A stretch of DNA of 64,000 bases from Lysobacterales bacterium (GTDB lineage Bacteria > Pseudomonadota > Gammaproteobacteria > Xanthomonadales > Ahniellaceae): NCBI GenBank assembly GCA_016721845.1, contig JADKHK010000013.1, forward strand, positions 1,842,501-1,906,500, written 5' to 3'. Positions 45,357-53,962 of the stretch are shown here, piece after piece (within the stretch, counting starts at the first letter, position 1; every line of letters starts with the position of its first letter). The notes below the pieces were generated by a model that worked only from the letters and a program-made list of their open reading frames with translations, had not been told where the DNA came from and ran no database searches. Made by a program: the position numbers and the translations under genes.

Positions 45357-45905
45357 TCAGCTGCAGCTCAGTCCGCGGTTCGAACCCTTGCCCTTGGCCG
45401 ACTCGGCGCGGCCATTGCTGGAGACGCGAAGGTTCCGGGCGTAATCCTTGTCCTTGTCGGCACGCCAGTTCGGCGCACAGATCAGCACCGCCAAGGTGCC
45501 GCGTCCGACCAGGGCACCGCGGCGATCGAAGCCGACACCGGCCTTGGGATTGCCGGCACCCGTGGCCGCGGCCATCGTGTAGCCGCCGGTCATTTCGCCC
45601 TGCTCGCGCAGCGTGCGTTCGCTGCGATCGAGCACCTCGTCGGCATCGGTGTCCTCGAACACCACCCAGCCGTTGGTCAGTCCGCCGGGCTTGGCCGCCA
45701 GCGCGACATTACCCTGCAGCTTCACCGCCTCGGCGCGCGCGTAGGCCAGATCTTCCTGCAGCGCAAAGCTGCGCGAGGACAGGCGCTGATTGCGCATGGT
45801 GTCCGAGAAACTCGGCGCGGCCAGGGAAACGGCGATGGCGAGCACCGATACCGCCACCACCAGTTCGATCAGGGTCACACCCAGGTTTTGCTTGCGAGAG
45901 TTCAT
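45357..45905 (-). CDS. fimT: FimT/GspH-family pseudopilin
   Basis: A 182-residue protein with prepilin site NLG|VTLIELVVAVSVLA (Val in place of the usual Phe). The GspH/FimT-type core follows (RSFALQEDLAYARAEAVK, GWVVFEDTDADEVLD). FimT in the Lysobacterales helps natural transformation by binding DNA at the pilus; whether this one does cannot be read from sequence. It is the first gene of the minor pilin operon. Confidence 0.88.
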   Translation of the reverse strand: MNSRKQNLGVTLIELVVAVSVLAIAVSLAAPSFSDTMRNQRLSSRSFALQEDLAYARAEAVKLQGNVALAAKPGGLTNGWVVFEDTDADEVLDRSERTLREQGEMTGGYTMAAATGAGNPKAGVGFDRRGALVGRGTLAVLICAPNWRADKDKDYARNLRVSSNGRAESAKGKGSNRGLSCS

Positions 45906-46016
45906 GGAATCTGGCGCCCCAACGCCGCGGATCGGACAAGAGGTTCCTGCCGGCGTCCATTGCCGGGCTGGAACCCCGTGATGACGGAATGCGTGTCAGC
46001 CGGATCTGTGTCCGAC

Positions 46017-46044
46017 TTTTTACATTGTGTCACGTCTGAAACAA
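46017..46044 (-). promoter_or_regulatory. Candidate promoter of minor pilin operon
   Basis: On the minus strand TTGTTT (46044-46039) and TAAAAA (46022-46017) are spaced by 16 bases, about 110 bases upstream of fimT. This is the only AT-rich part of the 293-base gap between fimT and tolC, which otherwise holds no gene. Confidence 0.35.
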
Positions 46045-46154
46045 TTCGCAAGCGGCCCCGTACGGGTACCCGGCCATCGCCCGACCAGCGGTAATCCGGG
46101 GCGATCAACGGCAGGAAACAGGCGTATGCGCCTGATCCAGCGCCGGAAATGCAA

Positions 46155-46174
46155 CGGGCGCCCGAAGGCGCCCG
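46155..46174 (-). terminator. Hairpin downstream of tolC
   Basis: An 8-bp perfect stem CGGGCGCC / GGCGCCCG with a CGAA tetraloop, 24 bases after the tolC stop on the minus strand. The following TTGCATTT is only weakly U-rich, so termination is probable but not certain. Confidence 0.5.
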
Positions 46175-46198
46175 CTGCTGCCCGGATCGTGACGGGAC

Positions 46199-47536
46199 TT
46201 ATTGCAGCATCGCGTTGACGGCCTTGAGGTCGGCCACGTCGATGGTGCCGGCGGCCTGTTTCAGGCGCAGGTTGGCGAGGATGTAGTTGTGGCGGGCGCG
46301 CGCATACTCACGTTCGGCGGCGAATTGCTGCTGCTGGCTGAGCAGCACGTCGACGATGGTGCGCGTGCCGACTTCGAAACCGGCCTCGGTCGCTTCCAGC
46401 GCGCTCTTGGCCGACACCAGCGCCTGCTGGCGTGCCTCGACCTCGCTGATGCCGGCGGCGACGCCGCGAAAGGCACCTCGGGTCTGGCGCACGATGGCGC
46501 GACGCTGCTGTTCCAGCCGGTCCTGGGCGGCATCGCGGTCGTACAGCGACTGCTTGTAGCGTGCATTCGTGGCACCGCCGGAGAACAACGGGATACTCAG
46601 GCTCAACGACAGCGAATTGTTCTTGGGATCGCGGGCCGAAAACGGACCGACATCGCCGCCGGAGTCCTGTTCCGAGTAGTTGCCGCTCAAACCCAGCGAG
46701 GGCAAATGATCCGACCAGGCCGCCTTGGCCGAATAGTTGGCCGCATCGACCGTCTTCTGCAACGCGGCCAGCGCCGGATTGCTGCCGATCGCGGTATCGA
46801 CCCACTGATCCAGGCTGTCCGGCTGCGGACGCGCGAGTTCGATCTCTTCCTTCAATGGCTTGACCGCCTCGACCTCTTCACCGGTCAGTTCGATCAGGCC
46901 TTCGAAGGTGTCGTCCAGCGCATTGCGCGCGAGGATCACCGCCGCGCGCGCACCGTCATAGCGTGCACGGGCTTCGTGCACGTCGGTGATTGCTGTCAGC
47001 CCGACCTCGAAGCGCTGCTCGGCCTGCTCCAACTGACGCCCGACCGCCTTCTCTTCCGCCTCGGCCGAAGTGAGATTGGTCTGCGCGGTCAGCACGCCGA
47101 AATAGGCCTCGGCGACGCGGACCAGCAAGGCATCGGAGGCGGCATCGTAATCGGCACCACCGCGTGCCGCCTGCGCCTTGGCGGCGCGCAGGTTCATGTA
47201 GCTGCCATGGTCGTAGATCGATTGCTGCAGTTGCAGCGACTTGCTGCTGTTGCGGCTGGTGGTGCTGAAGGTGACGTCGCGGTTGAGCTCTTCCGAGAAA
47301 ATGGTGCCCTCGGATTCCGAACGGTTCTTGTTCCAGCTCGCCGACAATTGCGGCAACAAGGCCGATCGCGCCAGCGGCACCCCCTGTTCGGCCGCCAAAC
47401 GACCCGCCTCGGCGGCAGCGAACTGCGGGTCGCCGGCACGCGCCTTGTCGTAAACCTCCATCAGGTCGGCGCCGAAGGCCGAGCCGGAGATCGCCAGCGC
47501 CAATGCGCTCAGGCGGAGAATGAATCGTTGGGCCAT
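46199..47536 (-). CDS. tolC: TolC-family outer membrane efflux channel
   Basis: A 445-residue outer-membrane factor forming the exit duct of tripartite pumps and type I secretion. It has a signal peptide ending ISGSAFGA, two OEP repeats rich in Ala/Gln/Arg helices, and conserved pieces such as RNALDDTFEGLIELTG and GTRTIVDVLLSQQQQFAAEREYARARHNYI near the end. It follows the pcm-like gene by 30 bases, an arrangement known in gammaproteobacteria. Confidence 0.93.
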   Translation of the reverse strand: MAQRFILRLSALALAISGSAFGADLMEVYDKARAGDPQFAAAEAGRLAAEQGVPLARSALLPQLSASWNKNRSESEGTIFSEELNRDVTFSTTSRNSSKSLQLQQSIYDHGSYMNLRAAKAQAARGGADYDAASDALLVRVAEAYFGVLTAQTNLTSAEAEEKAVGRQLEQAEQRFEVGLTAITDVHEARARYDGARAAVILARNALDDTFEGLIELTGEEVEAVKPLKEEIELARPQPDSLDQWVDTAIGSNPALAALQKTVDAANYSAKAAWSDHLPSLGLSGNYSEQDSGGDVGPFSARDPKNNSLSLSLSIPLFSGGATNARYKQSLYDRDAAQDRLEQQRRAIVRQTRGAFRGVAAGISEVEARQQALVSAKSALEATEAGFEVGTRTIVDVLLSQQQQFAAEREYARARHNYILANLRLKQAAGTIDVADLKAVNAMLQ

Positions 47537-47566
47537 GGGTATTCCTCAATCCTTGTCGAAGGGGAC

Positions 47567-48226
47567 TTACAGCACGAAGCGCTTGGGGGGCGCAGCGTGC
47601 ATCAGATAGGGCAGGTCGGTCTCGAACAGGCTTTCCTCGCGGTAGGCATTGGCGCCGACACGCGTGATCAGGACCGCTTCCATGACCGGCGATTCGCCGC
47701 GGATCAGGAACAAGCGCCCGCCGACCGCCAGCCAACCGCGCAATTGTTCCGGCTCGCGATAGACCGCCCCGGTGACCGCGATCGCATCGAAGCTGCGGCT
47801 CGGCGCATAGCCTTTCAAGGCATCGCCCACCTGGACGCGAGTGTTCGCGACACCGGCGCTCATCAGCTTGCATTCGGCGGAAGCAGCCAGGTCCGGATGG
47901 ATCTCGACCGATACGACATCGCGCGCCAGCGCCGCGAGGCAGGCGGTCAGGAAACCCGACCCGGTGCCGATCTCGAGCACGCTGTCGCTGTCCGATACCG
48001 CCAGAGCCTGCAGCACGCGCCCTTCGACGACCGGCTTCATCATGCATTCGCCGTGACCGATCGGCAGCGAGACGTCGGCAAACGCGAGCGCGCGACTGGC
48101 TTCAGGCACGAAGTCCTCGCGACGCACGCGTCCAAGCACGTCAAGCACCCGCGGATCGACGACATCCCAAGGGCGCACCTGCTGTTCGACCATGTTGAAA
48201 CGGGTGCGTTCGATGTCCAGGTTCAT
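47567..48226 (-). CDS. Protein-L-isoaspartate O-methyltransferase family protein
   Basis: A 219-residue SAM-dependent methyltransferase of the Pcm family. The N-terminus RFNMVEQQVRPWDV, the DVSLPIGHGECMMKPVVEGR segment and motif I VLEIGTGSGFLTACLA are clear. It belongs to the Pcm-like branch found next to tolC. In true Pcm enzymes the first motif is GQTISQP; here it is GHGECMMKP, so repair activity on isoaspartate is uncertain. Start 48226 is preferred to 48241. Confidence 0.85.
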   Translation of the reverse strand: MNLDIERTRFNMVEQQVRPWDVVDPRVLDVLGRVRREDFVPEASRALAFADVSLPIGHGECMMKPVVEGRVLQALAVSDSDSVLEIGTGSGFLTACLAALARDVVSVEIHPDLAASAECKLMSAGVANTRVQVGDALKGYAPSRSFDAIAVTGAVYREPEQLRGWLAVGGRLFLIRGESPVMEAVLITRVGANAYREESLFETDLPYLMHAAPPKRFVL

Positions 48227-48395
48227 GTCGCAAATCCGCAAAGAGAAAGGGGCCTAGGGTAGCAGTTCCACCCTGAGCGCCCTCTCGAACCGGTGCCTCC
48301 GGGGCAGCTGCCCACCCGCGCCGATCCAAGGTCGTCAGCGTCGCAGTTCGGCGCCGTATGGCCTGAGTGCCGGAAGTCACCGGAACACGATGACC

Positions 48396-48425
48396 TTCGT
48401 CACACGGCGCCGCGCCCGGCATAAT
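48396..48425 (+). promoter_or_regulatory. Candidate promoter of MCE operon
   Basis: TTCGTC at 48396-48401 and CATAAT at 48420-48425 with an 18-base spacer. The predicted transcription start falls on or next to the ATG at 48432, so the mRNA could be leaderless, and the in-frame ATG at 48390 would be excluded. Confidence 0.35.
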
Positions 48426-48431
48426 GGCTGG

Positions 48432-49379
48432 ATGAAGCGCGATACCGTCAATTACACCGTGGTCGGCGCCGTGGTCCTCGTGGCCCTCGCGTTGCTGTTG
48501 TTCACCCTGCTGCGCATCACCGGCACCCGTACCGGAGAAGTCGAGTACACCGCGCGCTATGACAACGTCACCGGCCTCGCCTTCGGCGCACCGGTGTTCT
48601 ACGAAGGCTTCCGGGTCGGCCACGTCAATGGCATCACCCCGGAACGCAAGAGCGGGCGCACGCGCTACCGCGTCGATCTGGCGATCCGCGGTGACTGGCC
48701 GATGCCGGACGACTCGGTCGCGAAGCTCGCCTCGACTGGCTTGCTGGCCGATATATCGGTCGCGATCAGCGAGGGTGAGTCGACCACGATGCTGAAACCC
48801 GGCGCCGAGATGAGGTCGCAAGGTGGTGGCGATCTGTTCGCGGCGATGAACGAACTCGCCGGCGAAGTCACCGCGTTGAGTCGCGAGCGCATCCGCCCGC
48901 TGGTGGATTCGCTGCAGGACAACGTCGATCGGATCGGCGGCGAGCTTTCCGACGCCACGCCGCAACTGGTGGCCGACGCCAAGTCGCTGCTGGCGCGACT
49001 CAATACCGCCTCGGCGGCGATGAACGACGTGCTGTCGCCGACCAATCGCGCCCATGTCGCAACCACGCTGGCCGATCTCGCTACCACCGCCGACAACGCC
49101 CGCGAGCTCTCCGCCGAGTTGCGCCAGACCCAGCAGAAACTCGACGCACTGATGGTCGAGGCCAACGCCAGTGTCAGCGAGAATCGCCCGGTACTGAAAG
49201 ATGCCATCGCCGACCTGGCGCAAATCACCGGGTCGCTGGCGCAACGCATCGACGGCATCGCCCAGAACCTGGATTCGGCCAGCCGCAACGTCAACGAGTT
49301 CACCCGCGAGATCCGCAAGAATCCGAACCGACTGTTGTTTACGCCACCGGCCGACAAGGTCAAGGTCGAGGAAGAATGA
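48432..49379 (+). CDS. MlaD/MCE-family substrate-binding protein of lipid ABC transporter
   Basis: A 315-residue protein anchored by an N-terminal helix (VVGAVVLVALALLLFTLL) with a single MCE domain at about residues 38-118 (YDNVTGLAFGAPVFYEGFRVGHV). A long helical region follows and ends FTREIRKNPNRLLF, typical of the PqiB/YebT-like or Ttg2C-like MCE proteins that work with a lipoprotein. It overlaps the next gene. The matching permease and ATPase may be MlaE/MlaF at 5884-7484; no others are in the window. Confidence 0.88.
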   Translation: MKRDTVNYTVVGAVVLVALALLLFTLLRITGTRTGEVEYTARYDNVTGLAFGAPVFYEGFRVGHVNGITPERKSGRTRYRVDLAIRGDWPMPDDSVAKLASTGLLADISVAISEGESTTMLKPGAEMRSQGGGDLFAAMNELAGEVTALSRERIRPLVDSLQDNVDRIGGELSDATPQLVADAKSLLARLNTASAAMNDVLSPTNRAHVATTLADLATTADNARELSAELRQTQQKLDALMVEANASVSENRPVLKDAIADLAQITGSLAQRIDGIAQNLDSASRNVNEFTREIRKNPNRLLFTPPADKVKVEEE

Positions 49380-49978
49380 TGCGCCCCCTGTCCGTGCTCG
49401 CCCTCGTCGTCGCGCTGTCGGGCTGCAGCGCTCCGGCGGTACCGGACCAGTCCTACTTCCGCATGCCGCCCGTGGCCATCGCATCGGCGACCGGGCAAGC
49501 GCCGCGTTCGACGCTGCCGATCGTGGTCGAGCCGTTTCGCGCGAACGGCGTCTACAACGACCAATCCATCCTGTACGCACTGAACCCGGAAGGCAGCATC
49601 AAGGCCTACCACTATCAGTTGTGGGACGAGGCCCCGAGCATCGTGCTGCAGCGTCGCCTGATCGCCGACCTGCGCGCGCGCCATGCGGCCGACCTGGTCA
49701 CCCATCGCCTGCCGGCCGCCCTGCCGGCCTTGCGCATCAGCGGCAGCATCGAGCAATTCGAGCGCGTGCAAACGGCATCCGGCTGGGTGGCGCGCGTGCG
49801 CATGGAGATGCGCGTCGAGCGCGATGCGCAGTCCGTGCCACTGCTGCTGCACACCTATGCGGCCGAAGTGGCGGCGGAGAGTGACAGCATCCAGTCCAGC
49901 GTGCGCGCCTTCGCACGGGCGATCGATCAGTGCAATGCCGAGTTCTGGTCCGACCTGCCGGGGATGACTGCGCCATGA
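49376..49978 (+). CDS. ABC-type transport auxiliary lipoprotein (PqiC-type)
   Basis: A 200-residue lipoprotein with lipobox LSGCS and the auxiliary-component fold (DQSYFRMPP, PIVVEPFRANGVYNDQSILYAL, then SIQSSVRAFARAIDQC). Members anchor MCE tunnels to the outer membrane. It overlaps the MCE gene by the sequence ATGA and the HolD-like gene by ATGA. A second ATG at 49379 is an alternative start. Confidence 0.88.
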   Translation: MMRPLSVLALVVALSGCSAPAVPDQSYFRMPPVAIASATGQAPRSTLPIVVEPFRANGVYNDQSILYALNPEGSIKAYHYQLWDEAPSIVLQRRLIADLRARHAADLVTHRLPAALPALRISGSIEQFERVQTASGWVARVRMEMRVERDAQSVPLLLHTYAAEVAAESDSIQSSVRAFARAIDQCNAEFWSDLPGMTAP

Positions 49979-50523
49979 TGGCCGCGCCGCGTCTCGACGA
50001 CCATGAACGCGACCGCCTGCTGGGACTGATCGGTATCGAGCGTTACGTACGTCGAAGCAGCTTGCCCGTTGCCGTGATCGAACTGGAAGCTGCAGCAGCG
50101 ATAGCGGCACCTGCCCGGACGCCGGCGACACGAAAATCCTCGACCGCCATGCCGGCGCCGGCGTCGCGTGTCGCAGAGACGACCGCTCCAAATCGTCCGT
50201 CGCTGATCGACGAGCTCGGCCTCGATGCGCGCTTGCCGCAAGTGCTCGTCTTCGTCGAAGCGCCGCGTGCCCCCGACCCGCGCGGCGTGCGTCTGCTCGA
50301 TGCCATTTGTCGCCTGTTGCCGCCGCACCAGCGGCTCGATGCCAATGACGCGCCGGCACGCTGGACCGCCACGGCCATTGCGCTGGGCGGACAGATCAAC
50401 GCGCCCGAAGGCACCCAGTTGATCCAGTCGCTGCCGCTGCATGAGTTGCGCCAAAACGTGGCCGCGAAACGCGCTTTGTGGCAGTCGATCAAGCGCCTTC
50501 GGCGCGGGCTGAATTCGCGCTGA
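49975..50523 (+). CDS. HolD-like DNA polymerase III psi subunit (putative)
   Basis: A 182-residue protein. The N-terminus has RDRLLGLIGIERYVRR and the C-terminus has PLHELRQNVAAKRALWQSI. These parallel E. coli HolD (QLQQLGITQWSLRR and ALTDLRANPTARAALWQQI, from memory). The gene directly precedes rimI, as holD does in E. coli, with one base between them. Between the conserved ends lies an Ala/Pro/Thr-rich insert of about 50 residues. HolD links the clamp loader to single-strand-binding protein. The call rests on two short matches plus synteny. Confidence 0.68.
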   Translation: MMAAPRLDDHERDRLLGLIGIERYVRRSSLPVAVIELEAAAAIAAPARTPATRKSSTAMPAPASRVAETTAPNRPSLIDELGLDARLPQVLVFVEAPRAPDPRGVRLLDAICRLLPPHQRLDANDAPARWTATAIALGGQINAPEGTQLIQSLPLHELRQNVAAKRALWQSIKRLRRGLNSR

Positions 50524-50524
50524 C

Positions 50525-51013
50525 ATGGCCGCCGCCTACGATCTGGCTGCACAGATCCGCGCGATGACCGACGCCGACCTGGCCGAAGTGGTCAGCGTCG
50601 AAGCGCGCGCCTACGAATTCCCTTGGAGCATCGGCATTTTCAAGGACTGCCTGCGCGCCGGCTACGGCTGTTTCGTGCTTGCGACGAACGCCGAAATCAT
50701 CGGCTACTTCGTGCTCTCGGTCGCCGCCAACGAAGGCCATGTCCTCAACGTCTGCATCGATCCTAGCGAACAGGGCAACGGCTACGGTCGCCGCCTGATG
50801 AAGCGCCTGCTCGACCTCGCGCGCTGGCACCGCTGCGAGCGCGTGTTCCTGGAAGTGCGCCCGAGCAACCCGCGCGCGATCGCGCTCTATCACGACCTCG
50901 GCTTCAACGAGATCGGCCGCCGCCCGCGCTACTACCCGGCGAAGAACGGCCGCGAGGACGCGCTGGTGATGGCGATCGAACTGGTCGAGATCGATTTCAA
51001 GTCGCCGCCCTGA
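50525..51013 (+). CDS. rimI: Ribosomal protein S18 alanine N-acetyltransferase
   Basis: A 162-residue GNAT acetyltransferase that acetylates the N-terminal alanine of S18. Motifs are EARAYEFPWSIGIFKDCL (the conserved P-W-S), NVCIDPSEQGNGYGRRLM (acetyl-CoA loop Q-G-N-G-Y-G) and LEVRPSNPRAIALYHDLGF, followed by RRPRYYPAKNGREDALVM typical of RimI. It is the last gene of a four-gene cluster with MCE, lipoprotein and HolD-like genes. Confidence 0.93.
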   Translation: MAAAYDLAAQIRAMTDADLAEVVSVEARAYEFPWSIGIFKDCLRAGYGCFVLATNAEIIGYFVLSVAANEGHVLNVCIDPSEQGNGYGRRLMKRLLDLARWHRCERVFLEVRPSNPRAIALYHDLGFNEIGRRPRYYPAKNGREDALVMAIELVEIDFKSPP

Positions 51014-51021
51014 GAGAGCGT

Positions 51022-51101
51022 CGCGGGGCGGAGCCCGCTCCCACAAAAGCCGCAATCGACTGAGTTGTGGGTGCTTCTGTGGGAGCGGGCTCCGTCCCGC
51101 G
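51022..51101. repeat. REPIN-like inverted repeat
   Basis: Two 23-base arms (51022-51044 and 51079-51101) are reverse complements at 22 of 23 positions, and each arm contains the small palindrome GGAGC-GG-GCTCC. They flank 34 bases. This matches the REP doublet/REPIN layout. It lies between the convergent rimI and valS genes and may also end transcription. No further copy was seen in the window. Confidence 0.7.
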
Positions 51102-51107
51102 ATCTTT

Positions 51108-53876
51108 TCAACCCAACTTCGCGCGCTGCGAACGCAGGCCGTCGAGCTGCACATTCCAGTCGCCGAGGCGCGCACGTTCCTGTTCGACGACGGCCACCGG
51201 TGCATTGGCGACGAAGGTCTCGCTGGCGAGTTTGCCCTGGCATTTCTTGATCTCGACTTCGACGCGGGTGATCTCGCGATCGAGCCGCTTCTTCTCCGCA
51301 TCGAGATCGATCAAGCCGGCGAGCGGGATCAGCACGCGCAACGTACCGACGATGGCCGACGCGGACGCAGGCGCTTCTTCGGTCGCCGCGAGCAACCGCA
51401 GCGATTCGGACTTCGCGAGAAAGGCGATCTGCGCCGAAAACTTCGCGACACGACGTGCGTCGTCGCCGTCACCACCTGCAAACAGCATCGGGATCGCCTT
51501 GCCCGGCGCGATGTTCATTTCGCCGCGGATGCGGCGCACGCCCATCAGCACGTCCTTCAACCACTGCACTTCTGCGGTCGCGGCCGGATCGACGGCGATA
51601 TCAGCGGCCTGCGGATAACGCTGCGTCGCGATGAACTGGCCACTCGCGACGCCGAGCTTTGGCGACACGTGTTGCCAGATCTCTTCGGTGACGAACGGGA
51701 TCAGCGGGTGCAGCGCACGCAGCACGGTTTCGAGCACGTACAACAGGGTATGACGCGTCGAGTTCGCGGCATCGACATCGTCGCCCGCGAGCGCCGGTTT
51801 GGCGAGTTCGAGGAACCAGTCGCAGTATTCGTTCCAGGTGAATTCGTACAGCGCCTGCGAGGCCAGGTCGAAGCGGTAGTCGGCCAGTTGCGCATGCACG
51901 ACGTCGATCGTGGCGGCCAGGCGCGTGAGGATCCAGCGTTCGGGTTCGGTCGTCGCCACCGGGGTGCCTGCCGGCGCGACGAACGACTCGGTGTTCATCA
52001 AGACGAAGCGCGCGGCGTTCCAGAGCTTGTTGCAGAAATTCTTGTAGCCCTCGCAACGATTGAAATCGAACTTGATGTCGCGGCCGTGCGAGGCGAGCGA
52101 GGCGAAGGTGAAACGCAGCGCGTCGGCGCCGACGGCAGCGATGCCTTGCGGGAATTCCTTGCGCGTGGCCGCTTCGATGCGCGCCGCGTCCTTCGGCTGC
52201 ATCAGGCCCGAGGTGCGCTTGGCGATCAGGTCATCGAGGGCGATGCCGTCGATCAGATCCAGCGGATCGAGCACATTGCCCTTCGACTTCGACATCTTGT
52301 TGCCGTCGCGGTCGCGCACGAGGCCGGTGATGTAGACATGCTTGAACGGCACCTGGCCGGTGAAGTGGTCGGTCATCATGATCATCCGGGCGACCCAGAA
52401 GAAGATGATGTCGAAGCCGGTGACCAGCACCGAGGTCGGCAAAAAGGTGTCGAAACCGAACTGCTTCATTGCATCGGCATCGGGCCAGCCGAGTGTCGAA
52501 TGCGACCACAGCGCCGACGAGAACCAGGTTTCCAGCACGTCGTCGTCGCGCGTCAAGGCACCGCGATAGCCTGCTGCTTCGGCCTGGGCCCGCGCACCGG
52601 CTTCGTCGCGTGCGACGAAGATCTCGCCACCCGCGCCGTACCAGGCCGGAATGCGATGGCCCCACCACAGCTGGCGCGAAATGCACCAGTCCTGGATGTT
52701 GCCGAGCCAATGGCGATAGGTGTTGATCCAGTTCTCGGGCACGAACTTCACGCTGCCGTTCTCGACCAGTTCGAGACCGCGCGCCGCAAGTCCGTCCATC
52801 TTCACGAACCATTGATAGGTCAGGTACGGCTCGATTACCTGTCCGGTGCGATCACCGCGCGGCACCTGCAGCTTGTGCGGTTTCTCTTCGACCAGCAGTT
52901 CGAGCGCAGTGAGGTCGGCGAGCACCGCCTTGCGTGCGACGTAGCGATCCAGCCCGCGATATTTCTCGGGCGCGGCGTCGTTGATCGTCGCCGTGGGCGT
53001 GAAGATGTTGATCATCGGCAATGCGTGGCGCTTGCCGATTTCGTAGTCGTTGAAATCGTGGGCCGGCGTGATCTTCACGCAGCCGGTGCCGAAGTCCTTG
53101 TCGACGTAGGCATCGGCGATGATCGGAATCTCGCGCTCCGTCAGCGGCAGTTTCAGCATCTTGCCGATCAGCTGCGCGTAACGCTCGTCCTCCGGATGCA
53201 CGGCCACGGCGACGTCGCCGAGCATGGTTTCCGGGCGCGTGGTCGCGACCACGAGCTGGCCCGAACCGTCGGCCAGCGGGTAAGCGATCGACCAAAGCTT
53301 GCCGTTTTCTTCCTCGCTGACCACTTCAAGGTCGGAGATCGCAGTCAGCAGCACCGGGTCCCAGTTCACCAGACGCTGGCCGCGATAGATCAAGCCCTCG
53401 TCATGCAGACGCACGAAGGTTTCGACCACCGCTTTGGAAAGACCTTCGTCCATCGTGAAGCGCTCGCGCGACCAGTCGCCGCTGACGCCCATGCGCCGCA
53501 TCTGGCGGCTGATGGTGCTGCCGGATTCTTCCTTCCATTGCCACACGCGCTCGACGAACTGTTCGCGCCCGAGCGCGTTGCGCGTCTGCCCTTCGCGTTC
53601 AAGCAGGCGGCTGACCACCATTTCGGTCGCGATGCCGGCATGGTCGGTGCCGAGCTGCCACAGCGCGCGCTTGCCGCACATGCGCTGATAGCGAATCAAG
53701 GTATCCATGATGGTGTGCTGGAACGCATGCCCCATGTGCAGGGTGCCGGTCACGTTCGGCGGCGGCAGCATGATCGTGTAGGGCTCGCCATCGCCGCTTG
53801 GTGCGAAATATCCGCTCGCCTCCCACTGCGGATACCAGCGTGATTCGATCTCGGTCGGTTGGAAGCTCTTGTCCAT
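51108..53876 (-). CDS. valS: Valyl-tRNA synthetase
   Basis: Class I aminoacyl-tRNA synthetase charging tRNA-Val, 922 residues. The HIGH motif is HMGH at residues 47-50 in PPPNVTGTLHMGHAFQ. The KMSKS motif (NKMSKSKGNVLDP) is near residue 525. The CP1 editing domain lies between. The anticodon-binding domain (about 620-760) and a C-terminal coiled coil (DAEKKRLDREITRVEVEI, ending LRSQRAKLG) complete it. ATG at 53876 has an AGAGG ribosome site; a GTG 9 bases upstream is less likely. Confidence 0.97.
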   Translation of the reverse strand: MDKSFQPTEIESRWYPQWEASGYFAPSGDGEPYTIMLPPPNVTGTLHMGHAFQHTIMDTLIRYQRMCGKRALWQLGTDHAGIATEMVVSRLLEREGQTRNALGREQFVERVWQWKEESGSTISRQMRRMGVSGDWSRERFTMDEGLSKAVVETFVRLHDEGLIYRGQRLVNWDPVLLTAISDLEVVSEEENGKLWSIAYPLADGSGQLVVATTRPETMLGDVAVAVHPEDERYAQLIGKMLKLPLTEREIPIIADAYVDKDFGTGCVKITPAHDFNDYEIGKRHALPMINIFTPTATINDAAPEKYRGLDRYVARKAVLADLTALELLVEEKPHKLQVPRGDRTGQVIEPYLTYQWFVKMDGLAARGLELVENGSVKFVPENWINTYRHWLGNIQDWCISRQLWWGHRIPAWYGAGGEIFVARDEAGARAQAEAAGYRGALTRDDDVLETWFSSALWSHSTLGWPDADAMKQFGFDTFLPTSVLVTGFDIIFFWVARMIMMTDHFTGQVPFKHVYITGLVRDRDGNKMSKSKGNVLDPLDLIDGIALDDLIAKRTSGLMQPKDAARIEAATRKEFPQGIAAVGADALRFTFASLASHGRDIKFDFNRCEGYKNFCNKLWNAARFVLMNTESFVAPAGTPVATTEPERWILTRLAATIDVVHAQLADYRFDLASQALYEFTWNEYCDWFLELAKPALAGDDVDAANSTRHTLLYVLETVLRALHPLIPFVTEEIWQHVSPKLGVASGQFIATQRYPQAADIAVDPAATAEVQWLKDVLMGVRRIRGEMNIAPGKAIPMLFAGGDGDDARRVAKFSAQIAFLAKSESLRLLAATEEAPASASAIVGTLRVLIPLAGLIDLDAEKKRLDREITRVEVEIKKCQGKLASETFVANAPVAVVEQERARLGDWNVQLDGLRSQRAKLG

Positions 53877-53962
53877 GCATGACACCTCTGCGCCACGACC
53901 GGGGCCGCAGCGATGGATACGAACGGAATGGGCCGCACAACCGCGGCCGAAGGCCGACTAGG

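Noticed and set aside
45370..45390. GGTTCGAACCC, resembling a tRNA T-loop
   Set aside because: It is inside the 3' end of fimT, and no acceptor, D or anticodon stem can be built around it.
45902..46108. A 68-codon frame upstream of fimT
   Set aside because: It overlaps the fimT start region and the candidate promoter, has no ribosome site, and shows no conserved features.
46202..48262. A 686-codon open frame opposite tolC and the pcm-like gene
   Set aside because: It covers two real genes and their spacer on the other strand, with biased composition and no motifs.
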